DNA of 17,206 bases from an uncultured Corynebacterium sp. Lineage in GTDB: Bacteria; Actinomycetota; Actinomycetes; Mycobacteriales; Mycobacteriaceae. Below, piece by piece: positions 7,240 to 14,378 of the stretch. The position numbers and the translations under genes were made by a program. A model generated the notes under the pieces. That model searched no databases. It was not told the origin of the DNA and worked only from the letters and a program-made list of their open reading frames with translations. The stretch spans positions 1-17,206 of the forward strand of contig NZ_CAMIAN010000040.1 in assembly GCF_946221155.1 (NCBI RefSeq), read 5' to 3'. Each line of letters opens with the position of its first letter. Position 1 is the first letter of the stretch.

Positions 7240-8472
7240 TTGCGCAACGCAAATATTGCAGAGTTCATCGCAAACCACGGTGTGGATCTGAGCTGGCAAG
7301 ATAGCTTCTACCAGTGGATGCACGAGAACCCCGAGTTGTCGCTGCAGGAGGAGCAGACCGCCAAGCACATTACTGCGCGGTTGGCGCAGATGGATTGCGA
7401 GGTAACCACAGGTATCGGGGGTTATGGCGTCACCGCAGTGTTCCGTAACCCGAGCAGCAAGGCAACTAGCACAGACGAGCCGACCGTCCTCATGCGCGCC
7501 GATTTCGATGCCCTCCCGGTGCAAGAAACAACGGGCCTGCCTTATGCCTCCAAGAACGACGGGGTGATGCATGCGTGCGGCCACGACATGCACGCCGCGG
7601 CGCTCATGGGCCTGTGCGCGGTTCTTGACGAGCGCCGCGATGCCTGGCACGGCACCTTCATTGCGCTGTTCCAGCCTGCGGAGGAGGTCACCGCCGGCGC
7701 CAGCAACATGATCAACGACGGCCTGGCGGAGAAAATCCCCACCCCCGATGTGTGCCTGGGCCAGCACGTCCTCCCCGGCCGCCTCGGCACCGTGATGTCC
7801 GCACCAGGACCAGTGCTGGCGGCCTGTGACACGATCACCATCAAGCTCTACGGTAAGTCCTCCCACGGCTCGCGCCCGCAGGAATCAATCGACCCGACGT
7901 TCCTGGCTGCGATGATCGTCGTGCGTCTGCAGGGCATCGTCGGCCGCGAGGTTGCCCCGTCGGACTTCGCCGTCATTACGGTCGGCACTCTGTCCTCCGG
8001 GCACACGAACAACACCATCCCGGAAGATGCCACGCTGGTGCTGAACTGCCGTTTCTACGACACGGACGTGCGCGACAAGACTTACGCCGCCATCGAGCGG
8101 GTCGTCCGCGCCGAGTGCGATGCTTCCGGCTGCGAGCTTCCACCCGAGTTCGAGTACTCCGCCCACGGCGAGCTCACCGACAATACCCCCAGGACGTTCG
8201 AGCACGTACGCCCGGTGTTTGATGCTGTCTTCGGGGAGGATTCTATTGACGCCGAACCCTGGACAGCCTCCGAGGACTTCTCGGAGATCCCCCGCCACTT
8301 CGACGTGCCCTACTTGTTCTGGACTATCGGTACCACGGATCCGGAGTTGTGGGCTTCCGGGGAGCCGGTGCCGGGCAACCACCACGGTGCTTTCGCCCCG
8401 CGCATTGAGGCGCTAGGCACCTCCACGGACGCGGCGTTGGCCGCGACGCTGAGCTACCTCTTCCGCTCCTGA
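7240..8472 (+). CDS. M20 family amidohydrolase (hippurate hydrolase/aminoacylase type)
   Basis: A 410-aa metal-dependent hydrolase likely to cleave N-acyl or amide bonds of amino-acid derivatives in the cytoplasm. The family motifs are complete: MHENPELS (27-34), MRADFDALP (85-93), HACGHD (111-116) with Cys113 and His115 as metal ligands, FQPAEE (144-149) with the catalytic/metal Glu pair, GQHVLPG (174-180) with His176, KSSHG (206-210) opening the lid/dimerisation domain, and GNHHG (379-383) with the last metal-binding His. The start is a TTG at 7240 with GAAAGGA (7222-7228) 11 nt upstream; no in-frame ATG exists between the upstream stop and the conserved part, and the next option is a GTG at 7282. 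The substrate cannot be read from sequence. Its 3' end overlaps pyk, on the other strand, by 19 nt. Confidence 0.88.
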   Translation: MRNANIAEFIANHGVDLSWQDSFYQWMHENPELSLQEEQTAKHITARLAQMDCEVTTGIGGYGVTAVFRNPSSKATSTDEPTVLMRADFDALPVQETTGLPYASKNDGVMHACGHDMHAAALMGLCAVLDERRDAWHGTFIALFQPAEEVTAGASNMINDGLAEKIPTPDVCLGQHVLPGRLGTVMSAPGPVLAACDTITIKLYGKSSHGSRPQESIDPTFLAAMIVVRLQGIVGREVAPSDFAVITVGTLSSGHTNNTIPEDATLVLNCRFYDTDVRDKTYAAIERVVRAECDASGCELPPEFEYSAHGELTDNTPRTFEHVRPVFDAVFGEDSIDAEPWTASEDFSEIPRHFDVPYLFWTIGTTDPELWASGEPVPGNHHGAFAPRIEALGTSTDAALAATLSYLFRS

Positions 8473-9872
8473 CCCAGCAGGTGCACCTGGATCATGTTGG
8501 TGTTGCCGGAGATCCCGGGTGGGGAGCCGGCGACGACGACCATCATGTCGTCGTACTTGTATTCCGGCATGGCCAGCAGGTGGTGGTCGACGGTATCCAT
8601 CATCTCGTCGGTCGACTTCACGTCTTCGATAAGGAACGTCTCTACGCCCCACGTCAGCGCCAGCTGCGAGCGCACGGCCTGGGAGGGCGTGAACACCAGC
8701 AGCGGCAGGTGGGAGCGTAGGCGCGCCACGCGCTTGGCTGTATCGCCAGAGGAGGTGAAGGCCACCAGTGCCTTCGCGTTCAGGCGCTCGCCGATGTCCT
8801 TGGCGGCGTAGGAAATCACGCCGCGGCGGGTGCGCGGGCGGTGCGTCAGCGGCGGCACTTCCCCGTCGATCTCTGCGGCGCGCACGATGCGAGCCATCGT
8901 CTCCACGGTGGTGATCGGGTGCTTGCCGATGGAGGTCTCGCCGGAGAGCATCACGGCATCCGCACCGTCGAGCACGGCGTTGGCCACGTCGGAGGCCTCG
9001 GCGCGCGTCGGGCGGGAGTTCTCGATCATGGAGTCCAGCATCTGCGTTGCCACGATCACCGGCTTGGCGTTCTCGCGGGCAATCTGGATGGCGCGCTTCT
9101 GCACCAGCGGCACGTCCTCCAGCGGCACCTCCACGCCCAGGTCACCGCGGGCGACCATGATGGCATCGAAGGCTAGGATGACCGGCTCCAGCGCGTCGAC
9201 TGCTTCGGGCTTCTCCAGCTTGGCGATCACCGGTACACGGCGGCCAACTTCGTCCATGATGTCGCGCACCAGCTCCACGTCGGAGGGGCTGCGTACGAAG
9301 GACAGGGCGATGAAGTCCACGCCCAGCTGCAGGGCGAAGCGCAGGTCTTTGGTGTCCTTCTCGCTCAGCGCCGGCACGGAGATGTTCATGCCGGGCAGGG
9401 AGACTCCCTTGTTGTTGGAAACCGGGCCGCCCTCGGTGACTTCGCATACGACGTCGTTGCCGTCGACTTCCTTACACACCAGCGCGATCTTGCCGTCGTC
9501 GACCAGTAGGCGGTCGCCGGGGCGTGCGTCGCGGGCCAGGCCCTTGTAGGTGGTGGACACACGGTCGTGGGTGCCCTGCACGTCGTCGACGGTGATACGT
9601 ACGGTCTCGCCGGTCGCCCAGACGGTTGCGCCCTCTGCGAAACGTCCCAGGCGGATCTTCGGGCCTTGCAGGTCGGCGAGGATACCGACGGCTTTGCCGG
9701 ATTCATCGGTGGCCTCTCGAACCCAGTTGTAGTTCTGCTCGTGGTCTGCGTGCTCGCCGTGGGAGAAGTTGAGGCGGGCAACGTTCATTCCTGCGTCTAC
9801 GAGCCCGCGAATCTGCTCCTTCGAAGCGACTGCGGGACCCAGGGTGCAAACAATCTTGGTTCTTCTACTCAC
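8454..9872 (-). CDS. pyk: Pyruvate kinase
   Basis: Converts phosphoenolpyruvate and ADP to pyruvate and ATP, the last glycolytic step; cytoplasmic. The 472-aa length is normal for bacteria. Visible landmarks are TKIVCTLGPA at the N-terminus, RLNFSHG (33-39) for cation and nucleotide contacts, GPKIRLG (70-76), FIALSFVRS (187-195), VIAKLEKPEA (215-224) with the catalytic Lys218 and metal ligand Glu220, ARGDLGVE (241-248) with metal ligand Asp244, and the C-terminal allosteric domain from about 350. Lys72 stands where K+-dependent enzymes have Glu, suggesting activity without K+. The start GTG at 9872 has no Shine-Dalgarno but a TATCCT 7 nt upstream, so it is probably leaderless and separately transcribed from lgt, which ends 33 nt before it. 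This is the standard gene neighbourhood in Corynebacteriales. Confidence 0.96.
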   Translation of the reverse strand: MSRRTKIVCTLGPAVASKEQIRGLVDAGMNVARLNFSHGEHADHEQNYNWVREATDESGKAVGILADLQGPKIRLGRFAEGATVWATGETVRITVDDVQGTHDRVSTTYKGLARDARPGDRLLVDDGKIALVCKEVDGNDVVCEVTEGGPVSNNKGVSLPGMNISVPALSEKDTKDLRFALQLGVDFIALSFVRSPSDVELVRDIMDEVGRRVPVIAKLEKPEAVDALEPVILAFDAIMVARGDLGVEVPLEDVPLVQKRAIQIARENAKPVIVATQMLDSMIENSRPTRAEASDVANAVLDGADAVMLSGETSIGKHPITTVETMARIVRAAEIDGEVPPLTHRPRTRRGVISYAAKDIGERLNAKALVAFTSSGDTAKRVARLRSHLPLLVFTPSQAVRSQLALTWGVETFLIEDVKSTDEMMDTVDHHLLAMPEYKYDDMMVVVAGSPPGISGNTNMIQVHLLGQERKR

Positions 9873-9879
9873 GGACTCG

Positions 9880-9885
9880 AGGATA
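9880..9885 (-). promoter_or_regulatory. Possible -10 hexamer TATCCT for pyk
   Basis: In the 33-nt gap between lgt and pyk, TATCCT on the minus strand lies exactly 7 nt before the pyk GTG and no Shine-Dalgarno is present. This suggests a leaderless pyk mRNA with its own promoter. No good -35 is seen. Confidence 0.45.
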
Positions 9886-9905
9886 ACCCCGCACCGTTGT
9901 CCCCG

Positions 9906-10769
9906 CTACTTCGCTTCTTCTTTTGTGACGCCCACAGTCTTGCGTTGCTGCACCGTCCACCAGATGAACAGTGCTGTCGCGGCGAGGAACACCACTGCAG
10001 AGACCACAACGTTGATGCGCACGTCGCCGAATACGGTGGTGGCGGCGTCAGTGCGAATGTTTTCGATGAAGAATCGACCGAACGTGTACCCCATGACGTA
10101 GAGGGTGAACAGCCTGCCCCCGCCAACGCGCCAGTAGCGCTCCGCGACGAGCAGCAGTACGACCACGAGTAGGTTCCAGATCAGCTCGTAGAGGAACGTC
10201 GGCTGGACAGTGGCCAGCACTTCCCCGGTGGAATGCCCGGTGATGGGCGCGGAGTAGCCGTTTTCGTCCACGCGGCGGTAGATCTCCAGCGCCCAGGGAG
10301 CGTCGCTGGGGCCGCCGTAGAGCTCCTGGTTGAACCAGTTTCCGAGTCGGCCGATGGCTTGCGCCAGCGGGACTGTCGGCGCCACGGCCGCAGCAAAGGT
10401 GCCCAGCGGCAGGCCCTTGGCCTTGAATAGTAGCCACACGGCCAGGGACCCGAGGACGACTCCGCCCCAGATCCCCAAGCCCCCGTTAGTGATGTTAAAC
10501 ACCTGGGTGGGATCTTTACCCTCGCCGAAATACTTATCGTGATCGGTAATCACGTGGTAAATCCGGGCGCCAATGATGCCCGCGGGCACGGCGACAAGCA
10601 GCGCGTCGACGGTGACTTCCGGATCTCCACCGAGCTTTGCGTAACGACGGCGGGTCCAGAAGTAGGCCACGATCACGCCGGTAAGGATGCACAGTGCGTA
10701 GGCGCGGATCGGAATAGCTCCTAGATCCCAGACACCCTGCGGTGGCGAGGGAATAGCCGCCGCGATCAT
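9906..10769 (-). CDS. lgt: Prolipoprotein diacylglyceryl transferase
   Basis: Membrane enzyme that moves a diacylglyceryl group from phosphatidylglycerol to the lipobox cysteine of prolipoproteins, such as the importer receptor at the left of this window. The protein has 287 aa with seven predicted helices (about 19-38, 54-71, 98-116, 122-140, 190-210, 219-236, 252-272). The Lgt signature GRLGNWFNQELYG is at 140-152, and PTFLYE (190-195) and GRFFIE (231-236) mark the other conserved loops, including the functional Arg and Glu near the C-terminus. The ATG overlaps the trpA stop by 4 bp (ATGA), so it is translationally coupled to the trp genes. This trpA-lgt order is conserved in mycobacteria and corynebacteria. 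Confidence 0.95.
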   Translation of the reverse strand: MIAAAIPSPPQGVWDLGAIPIRAYALCILTGVIVAYFWTRRRYAKLGGDPEVTVDALLVAVPAGIIGARIYHVITDHDKYFGEGKDPTQVFNITNGGLGIWGGVVLGSLAVWLLFKAKGLPLGTFAAAVAPTVPLAQAIGRLGNWFNQELYGGPSDAPWALEIYRRVDENGYSAPITGHSTGEVLATVQPTFLYELIWNLLVVVLLLVAERYWRVGGGRLFTLYVMGYTFGRFFIENIRTDAATTVFGDVRINVVVSAVVFLAATALFIWWTVQQRKTVGVTKEEAK

Positions 10770-11536
10770 GCGCGAACGCCTCGCGCCAGCTCTGCAGCCA
10801 GCTCGCCCAGGTTGCCGTCGGCTGCGGCCTGAATTAGGGCGGAGCCGACGATCACTCCGTCGGCGTAAGAGGCGATGTTCGCCGCGTGCTCGCCGGTCTT
10901 CACGCCCAGTCCCACTGCCACCGGCAGGTCCGTGGCCTCGCGAACACGGGCGACCAGCTCCTCGGCGGAGTGGGAGACCTCGTCCTGCGCACCCGTCACA
11001 CCCATGTGGGATGCGGCGTAGATGAAGCCTTTGCCGGCGTCAACAGTAAGGGCCATGCGCTCCGGCGTGGTGGAGGGCGCGACGAGATAGACCGGCGATA
11101 GGTCATTGGCCTTGCATGCCTCCGCCCAGCGCCCGGCTTCCTCCGGCAGTAGGTCCGGGATGATGGACCCCAGTCCCCCGGCGGCGGCCAAGTCGGCGGC
11201 GAATTTCTCCGGCCCGTACTGCAGCACGGGGTTCCAATAGGACATGATGACGGCCTGGCCGCCCGCTTCTGTGACCGCGCGGACCACGTCGAGCGTGTCC
11301 TTCACCCGGAAGCCGTTGGCCAGAGCCTCGTTGGCGGCGTCCTGGATGGTGGGGCCGTCCATCATCGGGTCGGTAAACGGGATTCCCACCTCGATCAAGT
11401 CGGCATGCTGGGCCAGCTCGGCGACGAACTCCTTGGACTTCGCCACCGTGGGGTAACCGGCCGGGAAGTAGGCCACGAGTGCGGCCCGCCCCTCGGCGCG
11501 CGCGTCGGTGAAAACCTTTGAAAGTCGGGAGGTCAT
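10766..11536 (-). CDS. trpA: Tryptophan synthase alpha chain
   Basis: Cleaves indole-3-glycerol phosphate to indole and glyceraldehyde 3-phosphate; the indole is tunnelled to TrpB. The 256-aa TIM barrel is of normal length. The catalytic pair Glu49 and Asp60 is present in LIEVGIPFTDPMMDGPTIQ (47-65). Within that signature Thr55 replaces the commoner Ser, and Met59 is as in mycobacterial proteins; neither should abolish activity. The C-terminal phosphate-binding strands (AVGLGVKTGEHA, then DGVIVGSALI) are intact. The ATG at 11536 follows the trpB stop by 3 nt, with AGAAGGA about 10 nt upstream. Overlap with lgt by 4 bp shows tight coupling. Confidence 0.96.
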   Translation of the reverse strand: MTSRLSKVFTDARAEGRAALVAYFPAGYPTVAKSKEFVAELAQHADLIEVGIPFTDPMMDGPTIQDAANEALANGFRVKDTLDVVRAVTEAGGQAVIMSYWNPVLQYGPEKFAADLAAAGGLGSIIPDLLPEEAGRWAEACKANDLSPVYLVAPSTTPERMALTVDAGKGFIYAASHMGVTGAQDEVSHSAEELVARVREATDLPVAVGLGVKTGEHAANIASYADGVIVGSALIQAAADGNLGELAAELARGVRA

Positions 11537-11539
11537 GGG

Positions 11540-12829
11540 TTAGCTGTCCTTCTCGCTCTTCTGATCCAGCATGTCGAACCACTTCGCGGCGGTGTTGACG
11601 TCCTTGTCGCCACGGCCCGAAATGTTCACAATCAGCGTGGCGCCCGGCTTCTCCGCGGCCACCTTGATGGCGGCGGCGACAGCGTGGGAAGACTCGATGG
11701 CAGGGATGATGCCCTCCAGGCGGGTCAGCTGCTTGAAGCCATCCATGGCCTCGGAGTCGGTGATCGGCAGGTAGCGGGCGCGCCCCTCTGCGTGCAACTT
11801 AGAGTGCTCCGGCCCCACGCCGGGGTAATCCAACCCGGCGGAGATGGAGTGCGATTCGATGATCTGCCCATCCTCGTCCTGCATCAGGTCAGCGAAGGAT
11901 CCCTGGAAGACGCCCTGCAGCCCCAGGTTAATCGGTGCGGCGTGGCGACCAGTCTCCACGCCGTCGCCCGCGGCCTCAGCGCCAACGATATCCACGCCTT
12001 CGTCCTCGATGAACGGGTGGAACAGACCGATCGCGTTGGAGCCGCCACCCACGCAGGCCACTACGGCGTCGGGTAGCTTGCCGGTTTCGGCCAGCAGCTG
12101 CTGGCGGGCCTCCACGCCGATCACGCGCTGCAGGTCGCGCACCATCTGCGGGAATGGGTGCGGGCCGGCGGCGGTGCCGAAGCAGTAGTAGGTGTCGTCG
12201 GCATTGGAAACCCAAAAACGCATGGCCTCGTTGATGGCGTCCTTTAGGGTGCAGGAGCCGATCTCCACTACCTCCACGTGGGCGCCCAGCAGGCGCATGC
12301 GGGCAATGTTGAGGGCCTGCCGTTCGGCGTCCACAGCCCCCATGTAGATCCGGCACTCAAGGCCGAGCAGCGCACAGGCCGTCGCCGTAGCCACACCGTG
12401 CTGGCCGGCGCCGGTCTCTGCAATCACGCGCGTCTTACCCATGCGCTTGGCCAGCAGCACCTGCCCCAGCACGTTGTTGATCTTGTGGGAGCCGGTGTGG
12501 TTCAGGTCTTCGCGCTTGAGCCATACCTCGGCGCCCACGGCCTCGGAGAAGCGAGCCGCATAGTACAGCGGCGATGGGCGGCCGGTGTAGGTGCGGTGCA
12601 GTTCGTCGAGCTGGTCCAGATAGCCTTGGTCCGAGCGAGCCTTCGCCCAGGCGTCGGTGATCTCCTCGATCACGGCCATGAGAGCTTCGGGAACGTAGCG
12701 GCCACCGAAGTCACCCCAGTGTCCGCGCTCGTCGGGCTCGTGGTGGGTGGCGGTCGCCAGGATCTCGCCTACCGTCGGCAGGCGTTTGCCCTGCGCGTCG
12801 GCGTTTTTGAAGGTCTTCTCGGTAGTCAC
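11540..12829 (-). CDS. trpB: Tryptophan synthase beta chain
   Basis: PLP enzyme that joins indole to serine, making tryptophan. The 429-aa protein has the full fold: GDFGGRYVPE (39-48), KREDLNHTGSHKINN (105-119) with Lys116 forming the Schiff base to PLP, ETGAGQHG (138-145) with catalytic Glu138, and the phosphate-cradling GGGSNAIG (261-268). It is a TrpB1-type chain paired with the adjacent trpA. The start is a GTG at 12829. There is no Shine-Dalgarno in the 18-nt gap after trpC, but the gap is AT-rich and carries -10-like hexamers, so a separate leaderless transcript is possible. About 30 N-terminal residues precede the conserved part, as in mycobacterial TrpB. Confidence 0.96.
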   Translation of the reverse strand: MTTEKTFKNADAQGKRLPTVGEILATATHHEPDERGHWGDFGGRYVPEALMAVIEEITDAWAKARSDQGYLDQLDELHRTYTGRPSPLYYAARFSEAVGAEVWLKREDLNHTGSHKINNVLGQVLLAKRMGKTRVIAETGAGQHGVATATACALLGLECRIYMGAVDAERQALNIARMRLLGAHVEVVEIGSCTLKDAINEAMRFWVSNADDTYYCFGTAAGPHPFPQMVRDLQRVIGVEARQQLLAETGKLPDAVVACVGGGSNAIGLFHPFIEDEGVDIVGAEAAGDGVETGRHAAPINLGLQGVFQGSFADLMQDEDGQIIESHSISAGLDYPGVGPEHSKLHAEGRARYLPITDSEAMDGFKQLTRLEGIIPAIESSHAVAAAIKVAAEKPGATLIVNISGRGDKDVNTAAKWFDMLDQKSEKDS

Positions 12830-12847
12830 AGTTTTATATGCTATCGC
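12830..12847 (-). promoter_or_regulatory. AT-rich trpC-trpB gap with possible -10 elements
   Basis: The 18-nt gap contains TAGCAT (12838-12843), 8 nt before the trpB GTG, and an overlapping TATAAA (12833-12838). In a window this GC-rich such AT content stands out. It could be an internal promoter giving trpB-trpA-lgt a separate transcript. No -35 was found, so confidence is modest. Confidence 0.4.
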
Positions 12848-13657
12848 TTAGGAATTCTTTTGGGGGCAGGCTGGGTGTTTTCCCGCTGCAGCGAGGTCCC
12901 GGCATGCCTGGGCGGGGTTACCTGCGGTGACCAGGCCTTCGCCGACGAGCACTGCGTCCGCGCCCGCTGCGGCATAGGCGCTCAAGTCGTTTTTGTTCTT
13001 GACGCCCGACTCTGCGATCTTGACTACGTCGTCCGGAAGCAGCGGGGCGATTTTGCCGAACACCTGCGGGTCGACGTCCAGCGTCTTGAGGTTTCGGGCG
13101 TTAACGCCGATAACCTTGGCCCCCGCGGCAACAGCGCGCTCGGCCTCTTCGGCCGTGTGCACCTCCACCAGTGCGGTCATGCCCAGGGATTCGGTGCGGT
13201 CCAGCAGGGACTCCAGACGCTGTTGCTCGAGGGCTGCGACAATGAGCAGAACAATGTCCGCGCCGTGTGCCCGGGCCTCGTGGATCTGGTACGGGTTCAC
13301 CGTGAAGTCCTTGCGCAGCAGTGGGATGTTCACCGCGCGGCGCACTGCGTCGAAGTCTTCCAGTGAGCCCTTGAAGCGGCGCTGCTCGGTGAGACAGCTG
13401 ATGGCGGTTGCCCCGTTGTCCTCGTATGCCTTCGCCAGCACTTCCGGCTCGGCGATCTCGGCCAGGTCCCCCTTGGAGGGGCTGGCACGCTTCACCTCGG
13501 CGATCAGGCTGACCCCGGGGGCGGCCAGCGCGGCGTGAGCGTCGAGGGCCGGTGGTGCGTCCAGGGACATGGCCTTGATCTCCTTGTATGGGATCTTGGC
13601 TTCCCGCTCGGCCTGGTCTTCTAGCACCCCGGCGATGATCTGGTCGAGAACAGTCAT
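12848..13657 (-). CDS. trpC: Indole-3-glycerol phosphate synthase, monofunctional
   Basis: Closes the indole ring of CdRP to form indole-3-glycerol phosphate. The 269-aa barrel is close to mycobacterial TrpC and lacks a fused TrpF domain, unlike the bifunctional TrpCF of the C. glutamicum trp operon. Key residues are visible: Lys56 in IAEVKRASPSKG (52-63), TEQRRFKGS (90-98), LLRKDF (114-119) with Lys116, YQIHEARAHGAD (123-134), Glu165 in TALVEVHT, and ESGV (217-220). The start ATG at 13657 has AGGGG 10 nt upstream; a GTG at 13666 is an alternative, 7 nt after a TAAGGT hexamer. The frame stays open upstream into the previous gene but does not resemble TrpC there. A 19-nt gap separates it from the upstream membrane-protein gene. 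Confidence 0.95.
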   Translation of the reverse strand: MTVLDQIIAGVLEDQAEREAKIPYKEIKAMSLDAPPALDAHAALAAPGVSLIAEVKRASPSKGDLAEIAEPEVLAKAYEDNGATAISCLTEQRRFKGSLEDFDAVRRAVNIPLLRKDFTVNPYQIHEARAHGADIVLLIVAALEQQRLESLLDRTESLGMTALVEVHTAEEAERAVAAGAKVIGVNARNLKTLDVDPQVFGKIAPLLPDDVVKIAESGVKNKNDLSAYAAAGADAVLVGEGLVTAGNPAQACRDLAAAGKHPACPQKNS

Positions 13658-13673
13658 GTGTGTCACACCCCTG

Positions 13674-13679
13674 ACCTTA
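13674..13679 (-). promoter_or_regulatory. Possible -10 hexamer TAAGGT before trpC
   Basis: TAAGGT on the minus strand begins with the TAA stop of the upstream membrane-protein gene and lies exactly 7 nt before the GTG at 13666, an in-frame alternative trpC start. It may be an internal leaderless promoter; a distant AGGGG for the ATG at 13657 offers a competing explanation. Confidence 0.3.
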
Positions 13680-14378
13680 TCGTCCCTGCTTAGTGCGGGA
13701 GAAATCGGATTCTTCGGTTGGATCCACCCCCGCATCCAGGGCATCCCACAGCACGCGGGTTGAATCTGGATTCTCCGCGAGGTCCTCCTCCGCGTCCGCG
13801 CGGCGCACCTCCGGGGTCTCGTAACGGCTGTGCCCCTTGGATTCCTGGCCGGGCCGCAGAATCAGGATCGCGCCGCCGAGCACACCGATCGCCGCCGCGA
13901 CAAGCACCAACACGATGCCCAGCGGGTGCACGTCCCCGCTGATCACTTGCGCCCACTCGGAGATCTGTACCGGGTCGGATTCCTTCTGCGTGGCTGCGCC
14001 ACTTCGCAGCAGGCTCTGCGCGCGGGCCAGGTCCACGTCGCTGCTCAGCAGCTGGACCGCACGGAAGCTGGCCGTGGCCGCCAGCGCGACGATCACCACG
14101 CCCAGCACCCGGCGGACCATGGGCTGCACCGCCATCGAGAGGATCAGCGCGGCCACCATGGCCAGCGCCAGTGGCACCAGCGCGGGGTCCCACACGGATC
14201 CCACGAGTTCCTTGGTGGAGGCCCCGGCCTTGTCGTCGTCGACGGCCACGGTCACGAACTTCAGGCGGCTCGCGCCCCACAGACCCGCCGCGCTCAGCAC
14301 CACGCACAGCAGCGCGATCTGCCGGATACGCTTGGCCTTTTGCGTTGCGTCCCCTGTTACGTCCTCTGACTTGTTCAC
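13677..14378 (-). CDS. Trp biosynthesis-associated membrane protein (TIGR02234 type)
   Basis: A 233-aa membrane protein encoded between trpE and trpC, the place where actinobacteria carry the TIGR02234 family (compare Rv1610 in M. tuberculosis). Four hydrophobic helices are seen at about 20-38, 64-84, 90-108 and 152-174, with a polar loop at 110-148 and a long charged cytoplasmic-looking tail from 176 to 233. Its function is unknown; position alone suggests a link to tryptophan metabolism or transport. The GTG start at 14378 overlaps the trpE stop (GTGA) and has a strong AGGGGAG 5 nt upstream. It ends 19 nt before the trpC ATG. Confidence 0.88.
   Translation of the reverse strand: MNKSEDVTGDATQKAKRIRQIALLCVVLSAAGLWGASRLKFVTVAVDDDKAGASTKELVGSVWDPALVPLALAMVAALILSMAVQPMVRRVLGVVIVALAATASFRAVQLLSSDVDLARAQSLLRSGAATQKESDPVQISEWAQVISGDVHPLGIVLVLVAAAIGVLGGAILILRPGQESKGHSRYETPEVRRADAEEDLAENPDSTRVLWDALDAGVDPTEESDFSRTKQGR

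Noticed and set aside
8478..8489. Perfect 12-bp palindrome CAGGTGCACCTG
   Set aside because: Lies in pyk coding sequence, has no loop or T run, so not a terminator; likely chance.
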